Of a stretch of 64,000 nt of DNA, positions 32,118-38,511 are shown piece after piece (positions within the stretch are counted from its first letter, which is position 1; each line of letters begins with the position of its first letter). The notes beneath the pieces are model-generated. The model had not been told where the DNA came from, did no database searches, and was given only the letters and a program-made list of their open reading frames with translations. A program made the translations under genes and the position numbers. Origin of the DNA: Microbacterium sp. Root180. Lineage in GTDB: Bacteria > Actinomycetota > Actinomycetes > Actinomycetales > Microbacteriaceae. The DNA lies in assembly GCF_001428485.1 (NCBI RefSeq), contig NZ_LMHS01000001.1, positions 62,404-126,403 on the forward strand. The letters are read 5' to 3'.

Positions 32118-32123
32118 ATCTTG
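32118..32123 (-). promoter_or_regulatory. -10 box of a leaderless promoter (lhr-nei)
   Basis: On the minus strand CAAGAT, then GGTGGG, then ATG at 32111. It deviates from TANNNT only in the first base. Confidence 0.4.
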
Positions 32124-32172
32124 GTCGCTGCCGGCGACATCCGGGCGGGCTTCACACGGAACGCGGCGGCGC

Positions 32173-32355
32173 TCAGACCTCGTCCGGCAGGAGGATCCAC
32201 AGCACGAGGTAGATCCAGAACGAGAGTCCGAAGAACACCAGGCCGATCAGCGTCAGGATGCGCACCGCCGTGACGCTCGTCGAGAAGCGCGCCGCGATCC
32301 CGGCGCAGACCCCCGCGAGGAGGCGACCCTCCCTGGGTCGTACGAGTCGGCTCAT
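32173..32355 (-). CDS. PspC domain membrane protein
   Basis: A 60-residue protein. It opens RLVRPREGRLLAGVCAGIAA, followed by a membrane segment (LTLIGLVFFGLSFWIYLVLW) and ends ILLPDEV, the whole length of a PspC domain (R..r.rmiaGVcaGiA...). PspC proteins sit in the membrane and respond to envelope stress. AGGAGGA is eight bases before the ATG at 32355, which settles the start over the longer open frame. Divergent from the lipoprotein pair. Confidence 0.88.
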   Translation of the reverse strand: MSRLVRPREGRLLAGVCAGIAARFSTSVTAVRILTLIGLVFFGLSFWIYLVLWILLPDEV

Positions 32356-32446
32356 GGCGACATCCTCCTCCTCTCGCGGCGGGCGCGGGAGGGGTCCGTT
32401 GCCGAATCGTTGGAAAGCGGATGCCGTGCCGCGCCCGGCGCACGGA

Positions 32447-32452
32447 TACATT
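32447..32452 (+). promoter_or_regulatory. Candidate -10 box for the lipoprotein pair
   Basis: TACATT stands in an AT-rich patch 28 bases before the ATG at 32481, leaving room for the GAGGAGG ribosome binding site at 32471-32477. No clear -35 box. Confidence 0.4.
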
Positions 32453-32480
32453 TTCTCAACGCATCCATTCGAGGAGGATC

Positions 32481-33497
32481 ATGCGACGCTCGCCATTCGC
32501 CGCACTCGGGATCGGCCTTGCCGCCCTGGGCCTCGTGCTCACCGGCTGCGCGACTCCCGCGCCGGTGGAGACCCCCGCCGCGTCCTCGCCGGCCGAGCCC
32601 ACACCGACCATCGAGCCGGTCGTGATCGGACCGGCCGAGATGCCGCCGGTCGCCTTCGGCGGCGACTGCGCGAAAGTGCTGACGACCGACGATCTCTTCG
32701 AGGTGACCGGTATCGAGTTCGCGCTGCAGGACGGGGTCGAAGATAATCCTGTCACCGACAATGTCGTCGCGAACGTCGGCGGTCTGGAGTGCAGCTGGGC
32801 GGGAGGCGACAGCGAGGTATACCTGGACACGATCCCGCAAGCTGGGCTTGATGGCACGAGGTTTCCGCACGTAGAGGACTACTTCGAGGAGTGCGATCGC
32901 GTTGCCCCGGGCTGTGGGTGGTACCAGAGCGGAGACGCCCTCTGGACCAGCGTCTACTTCGCTACGCCGGGTGTCACTCGCGAACAAGCCGACGTCTGGG
33001 GCGAGGAGCTCGGGCGACGGGTCGCCGAGAATCACACGGCGACAGCGGCGGAACCGTGGACTCGCGATCGCAGCGGCTGGTGGCCCGTGTTCGACTGCGC
33101 CCAGATCGCCGCGGCCGTCAATGCTCAGGCAGGTGACGCTCTCCTCGTCGGGGAGGTCGACGGCTTTCGGGGTGGGCCCGGGCCCGAGATGGCGCGGGAG
33201 GCGAGCCGAGAAACGCAATGCACGCTCACATCGCCCGAGGGTGCGGAGATCGTGCGGATGACCACGCGGGCCGGGGTAGGCGACGTCTCCGACTCGTCGA
33301 CCACGATGACGCCGGTCGATTCGGGCGTTCCGGGCATCTCGATGAGCCTCGGTGGAGACGAAGGCGGCGGAACCGAGTGGTACGTGCTCAGTGACGGTGT
33401 GAACACGGTCCGCCTCTCGGCCTCCGCGTCGGCGCTGAACTCTCCGGAGGAGCTCGCCCTCGCGGTCGCGGCGGCCGCAGCATCCGGATTCGAATGA
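32481..33497 (+). CDS. Lipoprotein of unknown function, copy 1 of a tandem pair
   Basis: A 338-residue lipoprotein: lipobox LVLTGC, then a proline/alanine/threonine-rich spacer (PVETPAASSPAEPTPTIEPV), then two similar halves. Each half seems to carry a cysteine pair (for example FGGDCAKVL and GGLECSWAG; VFDCAQIA and TQCTLTSP). I do not recognise the family; it may be an extracellular sensor or scavenger. GAGGAGG precedes the ATG. The next gene is its paralog, with spacer and C-terminal end almost identical in DNA, so the pair arose by recent duplication or is kept alike by gene conversion. Confidence 0.85.
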   Translation: MRRSPFAALGIGLAALGLVLTGCATPAPVETPAASSPAEPTPTIEPVVIGPAEMPPVAFGGDCAKVLTTDDLFEVTGIEFALQDGVEDNPVTDNVVANVGGLECSWAGGDSEVYLDTIPQAGLDGTRFPHVEDYFEECDRVAPGCGWYQSGDALWTSVYFATPGVTREQADVWGEELGRRVAENHTATAAEPWTRDRSGWWPVFDCAQIAAAVNAQAGDALLVGEVDGFRGGPGPEMAREASRETQCTLTSPEGAEIVRMTTRAGVGDVSDSSTTMTPVDSGVPGISMSLGGDEGGGTEWYVLSDGVNTVRLSASASALNSPEELALAVAAAAASGFE

Positions 33498-33523
33498 ACC
33501 GCCACCCATCCGAAGGAGACCCG

Positions 33524-34534
33524 ATGCGACGCTCGTCCCTCGCGGCAGCTCTGCCCGTGCTCGTCGCCGTCATCCTGACGATGACCGGCTGTGCGACTCC
33601 CGCGCCGGTGGAGACCCCCGCCGCGTCCTCGCCGGCCGAGCCCACGCCGACCATCGAGCCGGTCGTGATCGGACCGGCCGAGATGCCGCCCGTCGCCTTC
33701 GGCGGCGACTGCGCGAACGCGCTCACTCCGGAGGACATCGCGGAGGCGCTCGGTACGACCGTCGTGCCAAGACCGCGGACGCTTGACGAGTCGATCGCGA
33801 ACGTCGGCGGACTGGAGTGCGAGTGGCGTGATGCGAACGGCAACGCGGTGATCCTCGCCTTCATCCCCCGTGTCGGGCTCGACGGCGCGGTCTTCCCAGA
33901 GGAACTCGCCGCGAATTTCTTCGACGAGTGCACGGGTGGCTCGTACTGCGCCTGGCAGGGTGGCGACGACATCGCGTGGGTCGCGCTCACTCTCGTCGTC
34001 CCGGAGGGAACGACTCGTGGAGACGTCGACGGGTGGGGAGAGGCGCTGGGTCAGCTCGCCATCGAGAACTACTCAGCCGCAGTCGACGACCCCTGGACGC
34101 GCGATCGCACAGCGTGGTTCCCGACGCTGGCGTGCGAAGAAGTGGGAGACGCGATCGGCGCGCAACTGGGCGTGCCGATCGTCGGTCGGGCCTCCGGCTG
34201 GGACGCCGACCGCCCGCCGACCGGGTATGTGATGGCACTGGGGGGTTCGCGTCAGGCCCACTGCTACCTCACATCCGACGGCGGTCAGGGTATGTCGGTC
34301 ACCATCTGGCCCGGCCTGGGCGAGACGCTCGCCGCGGAAGGTGCCACGAACGTTGACTTCGGCGTCCCCGGAGTCACTGCCTATGAGGGCGGACAGGACG
34401 ACTATCGCGGGCGCGACTACATCCTCACCGACGGCGTGAACCGGATCGACCTCTGGGTGCGCATCGACGACACCGACGCGCAGCGACGGTTCGCCGTCGC
34501 CGTGGCTGCGGCCGCGGCATCCGGATTCGAATGA
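33524..34534 (+). CDS. Lipoprotein of unknown function, copy 2 of a tandem pair
   Basis: A 336-residue paralog of the preceding protein with the same lipobox (TMTGC), spacer, cysteine layout and ending (AVAAAAASGFE). The body has diverged (for example LTPEDIAEALGTTVVPRPRT against LTTDDLFEVTGIEF in copy 1) while ~130 bases over the lipobox-spacer region and the last ~20 bases are nearly identical. AAGGAG precedes the ATG at 33524. A strong hairpin follows the stop. Likely cotranscribed with copy 1 (26-base gap). Confidence 0.85.
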   Translation: MRRSSLAAALPVLVAVILTMTGCATPAPVETPAASSPAEPTPTIEPVVIGPAEMPPVAFGGDCANALTPEDIAEALGTTVVPRPRTLDESIANVGGLECEWRDANGNAVILAFIPRVGLDGAVFPEELAANFFDECTGGSYCAWQGGDDIAWVALTLVVPEGTTRGDVDGWGEALGQLAIENYSAAVDDPWTRDRTAWFPTLACEEVGDAIGAQLGVPIVGRASGWDADRPPTGYVMALGGSRQAHCYLTSDGGQGMSVTIWPGLGETLAAEGATNVDFGVPGVTAYEGGQDDYRGRDYILTDGVNRIDLWVRIDDTDAQRRFAVAVAAAAASGFE

Positions 34535-34538
34535 CGAA

Positions 34539-34574
34539 GCGCGGCACCGGCCCGCGGACGAGCCGGTGCCGCGC
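34539..34574. terminator. Bidirectional terminator between lipoprotein and ABC-F genes
   Basis: A perfect 13-base stem, GCGCGGCACCGGC pairing with GCCGGTGCCGCGC, around a ten-base loop between two convergent stop codons. No T-run, as usual in high-GC actinobacteria. Confidence 0.75.
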
Positions 34575-34579
34575 CGGGG

Positions 34580-36412
34580 TCACCGCTCGGTCAGCGTGCC
34601 GTCGCGACCGAGCTCGAGGGTGAGGCTCACGCCGATGCGCTCGAGGAACGCGTCGTCGTGGCTCACGACGAGCACCGCCCCGCGGTAGGCCGCCAGAGCG
34701 TCGACGAACTGCCCGACCGTGTCGAGGTCGAGATTGTTCGTCGGCTCGTCGAACACCAGCAGCTGTGGCGGCGGGTCGGCCAGCAGCAGCCGGGCCAGCG
34801 CGACCCGGAACCGCTCGCCGCCCGACAGCGTCGAGACTGGCCGGTCCACCGCCGCTCCTCGGATGAGGAACCGGGCGAGCCGATTGCGCAGCTCGGGCAC
34901 CGGCACGGCCGGAGCCGCCGCCCGCACGTTCTCGAGCACCGATGCCGTCTCATCGAGGCCGTCCACCCGCTGGGGCAGGTACCCGACCCGGTCGGTGTGC
35001 AGCTCGAGGCGTCGAGAATCGAGGAGAATCGGGCGTTCGAGCGCCGTGGCGGGCCCGTCCGACGGCGAGTCTCCTGATTTCTCGACAGCATAGGCTCCGA
35101 TACCGACTGCGGCCGCTGCGAGACCGGATCCGACCCGGTCGGTGTGCAGCTCGGTGCGTCGAGAATCGAGGAGAATCGGGCGTTCGAGCGCCGTGGCGGG
35201 CCAGTCCGACGGCGAGTCTCCTGATTTCTCGACATCGTCCGCCCGGCCGCGGCCGCCCCCGGTGCCCCGCCCGAGCAGCACCTCGAGCAGCGTCGTCTTG
35301 CCGGCGCCGTTCGGCCCGATCAGCGCGACCCGCTCAGGCCCCTGGATGATCCACGACCGCTCACCGTCGCCGATCGTCGCGATGCGGCGGCCGGCGGGCA
35401 CGCCGGGGTCGGGCAGGTCGATCTTCACCGTGTCGTCGTCGCGGACCCGGCGCTCGGCGGCGTCGAGCGCCGCGCGCGCAGCGGCCTCGCGGTCCGCCTT
35501 CTCGCCGCGGAGCTTGCCGGCCGAGACCTGGGCGGCCATCTTCCGTCCGCCCGCGACGATCCCCGGCACCCGCTTCTCCATCTGCGCCTTGCGTCCCATG
35601 GCGGCCCGGTGCGAGAGCGTCGTCTCTGCAGCGATCCGCTCGCGCTTCTCTCGGCGCACCGCCTGCGCGGCCGCGCGTTCGGACTGCCGGGCCGCGTCCT
35701 GCTCGGCATCCAGCCACGCGCGCCACTCGGAGTAAGAGCCTCCGAAGGTCGCGAGCTCGTGGTCGTACAGCTCGGCGGTGTCGTCCATGAGCTCAAGCAG
35801 CGCGATGTCGTGACTCACCACGACGAGCGCTCCCCGCCACGATCGGACCATGTCGTGCAGGCGTGCGCGGGCCTCCCGGTCGAGGTTGTTCGTCGGCTCG
35901 TCGAGCAGCGCGATCGGCGCACCGCGCAGGCGGATGCCGGCGATCGCCGTGAGCACGGCCTCGCCGCCGGAAAGCCCCCCGACGGTGCGTCCGAGCATGC
36001 TCGGGGAGAGTCCGGCCTCGGCCAGCGCCGCGTGCGCGCGCGCCTCGACGTCCCAGTCGCTGCCGACCACGTCGAAGTGGTTCGGGTCGGGGTCGCCGGA
36101 CTCGATCGCGCGCAGCGCGCGCAGCACGGTGCCGACGCCGAGCAGGTCGGCGACGGGTCGATGGATGTCGAGCGTCAGCCGCTGCGGGAGGTACGCGGCA
36201 TCCGCGGTCCTTCCGAGCTGGCCGCCGTCGGGGGTGAGCTCGCCGGCGATGAGGCGCAGCAGCGTCGACTTGCCGGAGCCGTTGCGGCCGACGAGCCCGG
36301 TGCGGCCGGCGCCGAACGAGCCGGTCACGCGGTCGAGAGCGATGGTGCCGTCGGGCCACGCGAACGAGACGCGGTCGAGCACGACGGACGGGGTGGACGT
36401 GTGGGCGGGCAT
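34580..36412 (-). CDS. ABC-F ATPase with an in-frame repeat insertion
   Basis: A 610-residue soluble protein with two ABC domains: domain 1 (Walker A GRNGSGKST, signature LSGGEAVLTAIAG, Walker B LLDEPTNNLD), a ~75-residue basic linker with KMAAQVSAGKLRGEKADREA, and domain 2 (Walker A GPNGAGKTT, signature LSGGERFRVALARL, Walker B VFDEPTNNLD). ABC-F proteins act on the ribosome, as translation factors or antibiotic-protection proteins. Between Walker A of domain 2 and YLPQ, where family members have a short segment, about 84 residues are inserted: two copies of SGDSPSDxPATALERPILLD plus flanks, encoded by family B palindromes. Without it the length would be the usual ~530. AGGAGG precedes the ATG at 36412. 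The 250 bases upstream hold no gene but could be a regulatory leader. Confidence 0.88.
   Translation of the reverse strand: MPAHTSTPSVVLDRVSFAWPDGTIALDRVTGSFGAGRTGLVGRNGSGKSTLLRLIAGELTPDGGQLGRTADAAYLPQRLTLDIHRPVADLLGVGTVLRALRAIESGDPDPNHFDVVGSDWDVEARAHAALAEAGLSPSMLGRTVGGLSGGEAVLTAIAGIRLRGAPIALLDEPTNNLDREARARLHDMVRSWRGALVVVSHDIALLELMDDTAELYDHELATFGGSYSEWRAWLDAEQDAARQSERAAAQAVRREKRERIAAETTLSHRAAMGRKAQMEKRVPGIVAGGRKMAAQVSAGKLRGEKADREAAARAALDAAERRVRDDDTVKIDLPDPGVPAGRRIATIGDGERSWIIQGPERVALIGPNGAGKTTLLEVLLGRGTGGGRGRADDVEKSGDSPSDWPATALERPILLDSRRTELHTDRVGSGLAAAAVGIGAYAVEKSGDSPSDGPATALERPILLDSRRLELHTDRVGYLPQRVDGLDETASVLENVRAAAPAVPVPELRNRLARFLIRGAAVDRPVSTLSGGERFRVALARLLLADPPPQLLVFDEPTNNLDLDTVGQFVDALAAYRGAVLVVSHDDAFLERIGVSLTLELGRDGTLTER
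35011..35086. repeat. Family B palindromic element, copy 2 (intragenic)
   Basis: 76 bases with arms GTCGAGAATCGAGGAGA and TCTCCTGATTTCTCGAC, same length as the intergenic copy at 14215. Read in frame on the minus strand as part of the ABC-F protein. Confidence 0.82.
35158..35233. repeat. Family B palindromic element, copy 3 (intragenic)
   Basis: 76 bases, nearly identical to the copy at 35011, and in the same frame and orientation. It arose with that copy by tandem duplication. Confidence 0.82.
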
Positions 36413-36662
36413 GAGGCCTCCTGGAGCGGTCATGCACTGACACGCGGAAGCCGCGCAACGGCCGGCAGGCATGCCGGAGCCGAGGATGAAGCGGCAGGAT
36501 CGACGGTCAGCGCGGAATCAGAAGCGCCAGCACGTCGAAGGGTCGACGAAGCGGCGCGATTACAGCGCGGTCGCGTCGAGAAGCTTCAACGGATTTCCTC
36601 ACACTCGGGACAGAGGCAGGACCCACGATAGCGGATGCCGCTCCTGACCGCCTGGGAACTCG

Positions 36663-37316
36663 TCAGTCGTCGAGGTCGGCGAGACGCTTGTCGAGGAACA
36701 CCCGCACGTCGGCGAGCTCCTGCTCCGACACGCTGTGGGTGAGGCCGGGGTAGACGCGTCCGCTGAGGTCGACGTGCCCTGGCAGCCACGCGGTCGTGTG
36801 GTCGACGAGGAATCCGGGGATCACGTCGTCGTTCGTCCCGCGGCCCCAGAACATGGGGGGCCGCCGCTCGGCGAGAGCGGCATCGCCGGGCAGGTCTCCG
36901 GGCGTGACGTAGCCCGACAGGTTCACGGCGAAGCCGAACCGCGCCGGGTCGAGGCGCAGCGCCTGCAGTGCGACGGCCGCGCCTTGCGAGAAGCCGAGCA
37001 GCCCGATGGACGGGTGATCGGATGCCGCGGCATCGACCCATTCGATCAGCCTCGTCGCGGCGGCCGTGACGTGCGCGGGATCGCGGTTCTCGAGCCCTTC
37101 GATCGGGTACCAGGAGTAGCCGGGCGCGGGGAAAGGAGGTGCGAGCGGTGCGCGGACGGCGGCGACGGCGAACTGGGGCGGGAGGTACGGCGTGAGCCCG
37201 AACAGGTCGCGCTCGTCCGCGCCGTAGCCGTGGAGGAGCACCAGCAGCGGCCGCCCGGCGCGGACGTCGGGGGCGGCGGACCACAGCACGGCGTCGGCGT
37301 CGAGGGGGATGCTCAC
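36663..37316 (-). CDS. Alpha/beta hydrolase (carboxylesterase/phospholipase type)
   Basis: A 217-residue esterase. An oxyanion loop LLVLLHGYGADERDLFGLTP near the start, nucleophile serine in LLGFSQGAAVALQAL, acid in WGRGTNDDVIP and histidine in PGLTHSVS give the full triad of the abhydrolase_2 family, which cleaves short acyl esters or lysophospholipids. No signal peptide. The open frame runs far upstream, but that part reads through proline/glycine-rich repeats; the GTG at 37316 follows CAGGAT and GGAGGC and begins the conserved domain. Confidence 0.83.
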   Translation of the reverse strand: MSIPLDADAVLWSAAPDVRAGRPLLVLLHGYGADERDLFGLTPYLPPQFAVAAVRAPLAPPFPAPGYSWYPIEGLENRDPAHVTAAATRLIEWVDAAASDHPSIGLLGFSQGAAVALQALRLDPARFGFAVNLSGYVTPGDLPGDAALAERRPPMFWGRGTNDDVIPGFLVDHTTAWLPGHVDLSGRVYPGLTHSVSEQELADVRVFLDKRLADLDD

Positions 37317-37347
37317 GCCTCCATCCTGCCCTTCCCCGCCCTTCCCT

Positions 37348-37435
37348 GCCCCGCCCGGCCCGGCCGTTCCCGCCCTTCCGGCCCCGCCCGGCCCGGCCGT
37401 TCCCGCCCTTCCTGCCCCGCCCGGCCCGGCCGTTC
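37348..37435. repeat. 33-base C-rich tandem repeat, about 2.7 copies
   Basis: Unit begins GCCCCGCCCGGCCCGGCCG, then TTCCCGCCCTTCC. Units at 37348-37380 and 37381-37413 and a partial third differ by a single base. It lies just upstream of the esterase start on the minus strand. Confidence 0.8.
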
Positions 37436-37496
37436 GGTTGTGCGGGCAATTGCACGCCCGGCTCGGCATGCGGGCGCGCAACCGCCCGCACAACCG
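37435..37496. repeat. Family A palindromic element, copy 3
   Basis: 62 bases, arms CGGTTGTGCGGGCAATTGC and GCAACCGCCCGCACAACCG. Paired with copy 4, 145 bases away, of identical length. Confidence 0.72.
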
Positions 37497-37579
37497 CGGG
37501 GGGCGGGACGAGGACGGCGTCAGCCCCGGGTGGCCCCGCCCTACCGGCCCCCACCCGGCCCGGGCCCCACCCGGCCGCA

Positions 37580-37641
37580 CGGCTGTGCGGGCACATGCAC
37601 GGTCGGCTCGGCATGCAGGCGTGCAAACGCCCGCACAACCG
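37580..37641. repeat. Family A palindromic element, copy 4
   Basis: 62 bases, arms CGGCTGTGCGGGCACATGCAC and GTGCAAACGCCCGCACAACCG shortened at their inner ends. It stands just past the tetR stop codon. Confidence 0.7.
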
Positions 37642-37672
37642 CAGGGAGCGGGAAGGGGGGACGAGGTCGGCG

Positions 37673-38350
37673 TCAGCCCCGGGCGGCGGTGCGCTCGGCC
37701 GAGGCGATGACCATGTCGATGGCGGCGAGGTAGAGCGCCTGGTCGCGGATCTCGGCCAGTCGGGCACCGTTCTCGGCGACGAGCGGGAACTCGCGCGGAT
37801 CGACGAGGAGCGGCGCGTCGAGCCACAGCGTGTCGGACTCGCCGGGGTGCTGAGCGCGGGCGCGTGCCGCGTTCGCGCTGCCCGACAGCGTCTGCATCGC
37901 GAAGAGCGCGTAGTGGCGCACCAGATCGTCGCCCTCGAGTCCGGCGCGCGAGAACGCGTCGAGGATGATCTCCATCGCGCGGTGCTCGGCCCTGCCGTTG
38001 GTGGTCAGCAGCATCGCCTCCGCGCCCACCGCGGGGTAGTGGCTGAGCGCCTCGCGCGTCTTCAGCGCGAGCTGGCGCAGCCGCTCCTGCCACTGCTCGG
38101 GCGGAACGTCGATCTCCTGCAGCCCGAGCTCGGTGAGGTGATCGAACAGTGCCCCCATCAGCTCGTCCTTGTTGCGGAAGTGACGATAGACGGCCGTGGG
38201 GTCGACGCCGAGGTGGGTTCCGAGGTCGCGGAACGAGACGCTCCCCACCCCGGGTACGGAGGCGAGCTCGAGCGCCGCGGCCACGATCGTGTCGCGATCG
38301 AGGCGCGGCTTGCGGTTCGGCGTGGTGCGGCCGGTCTGCGCGTTCGCCAC
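37673..38350 (-). CDS. TetR family transcriptional regulator
   Basis: A 225-residue repressor. The HTH is at residues ~18-65: TIVAAALELASVPGVGSVSF, then RDLGTHLGVDPTAVYRHFRN, then KDEL. The remaining helices form the ligand-binding and dimer domain. GGGAGGAG is five bases before the GTG at 38350; the open frame to 38464 would run through its own promoter. It faces the amidohydrolase-importer operon across a 160-base region with a perfect palindrome that contains the -35 boxes of both genes, so it probably represses both itself and that operon. Confidence 0.87.
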   Translation of the reverse strand: MANAQTGRTTPNRKPRLDRDTIVAAALELASVPGVGSVSFRDLGTHLGVDPTAVYRHFRNKDELMGALFDHLTELGLQEIDVPPEQWQERLRQLALKTREALSHYPAVGAEAMLLTTNGRAEHRAMEIILDAFSRAGLEGDDLVRHYALFAMQTLSGSANAARARAQHPGESDTLWLDAPLLVDPREFPLVAENGARLAEIRDQALYLAAIDMVIASAERTAARG

Positions 38351-38433
38351 CTCGTCTCCTCCCTGAGCGCTCTGGCGCGGCATCCGTCGGACACCGTCCT
38401 TCGACACCACCCTAACGTGCCAGATCACAAATC

Positions 38434-38473
38434 GGTCAACACCGTTGACACCAGTGTTGTCCACGCGTAATCT
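38434..38473. promoter_or_regulatory. Divergent promoters with palindromic TetR operator
   Basis: For the plus strand: -35 TTGACA (38445-38450), 17-base spacer, -10 TAATCT (38468-38473), a near-consensus promoter for the amidohydrolase operon. For the minus strand: TTGACC (complement of 38434-38439) and TAGGGT some 19 bases on. Both -35 boxes lie in the 15-base palindrome GTCAAC-ACC-GTTGAC (38435-38449). A second overlapping inverted repeat is CAACAC (38438) and GTGTTG (38454). A bound TetR dimer would block both promoters. Confidence 0.7.
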
Positions 38474-38511
38474 CGGGCCCCATCGAGATCCTTCAGAGGA
38501 AGCGAGGCGAC

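Larger units (their letters stand above)
34985..35234. repeat. Direct duplication inside the ABC-F gene
   Basis: Two 103-base units, 34985-35087 and 35132-35234, differ at only a few positions and are offset by 147 bases (49 codons), so the reading frame is kept. Each unit contains a whole family B palindrome plus the codons for ELHTDRVG. The 44 bases between them encode an alanine/glycine-rich stretch. Confidence 0.88.
37317..37672. other. 356-base repeat-filled gap between esterase and TetR genes
   Basis: No gene is supported. It holds a C-rich tandem repeat (37348-37435), two family A palindromes (37435 and 37580), and a 30-base direct repeat, 37505-37534 and 37658-37687, whose second copy spans the last codons and stop of tetR. 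The set is best explained by a ~150-base tandem duplication of the tetR end with its palindrome. Confidence 0.65.

Noticed and set aside
36413..36472. Cysteine-containing leader peptide before the ABC-F gene
   Set aside because: An ATG at 36472 gives a short in-frame extension, but it is merely open frame continuing into the main gene; no stop codon or paired attenuator stems were found.
36663..38093. 476-residue open frame over esterase and repeats
   Set aside because: The part before residue ~260 is proline/glycine-rich translation of tandem repeats and the tetR gene in another frame; the hydrolase domain begins at 37316.
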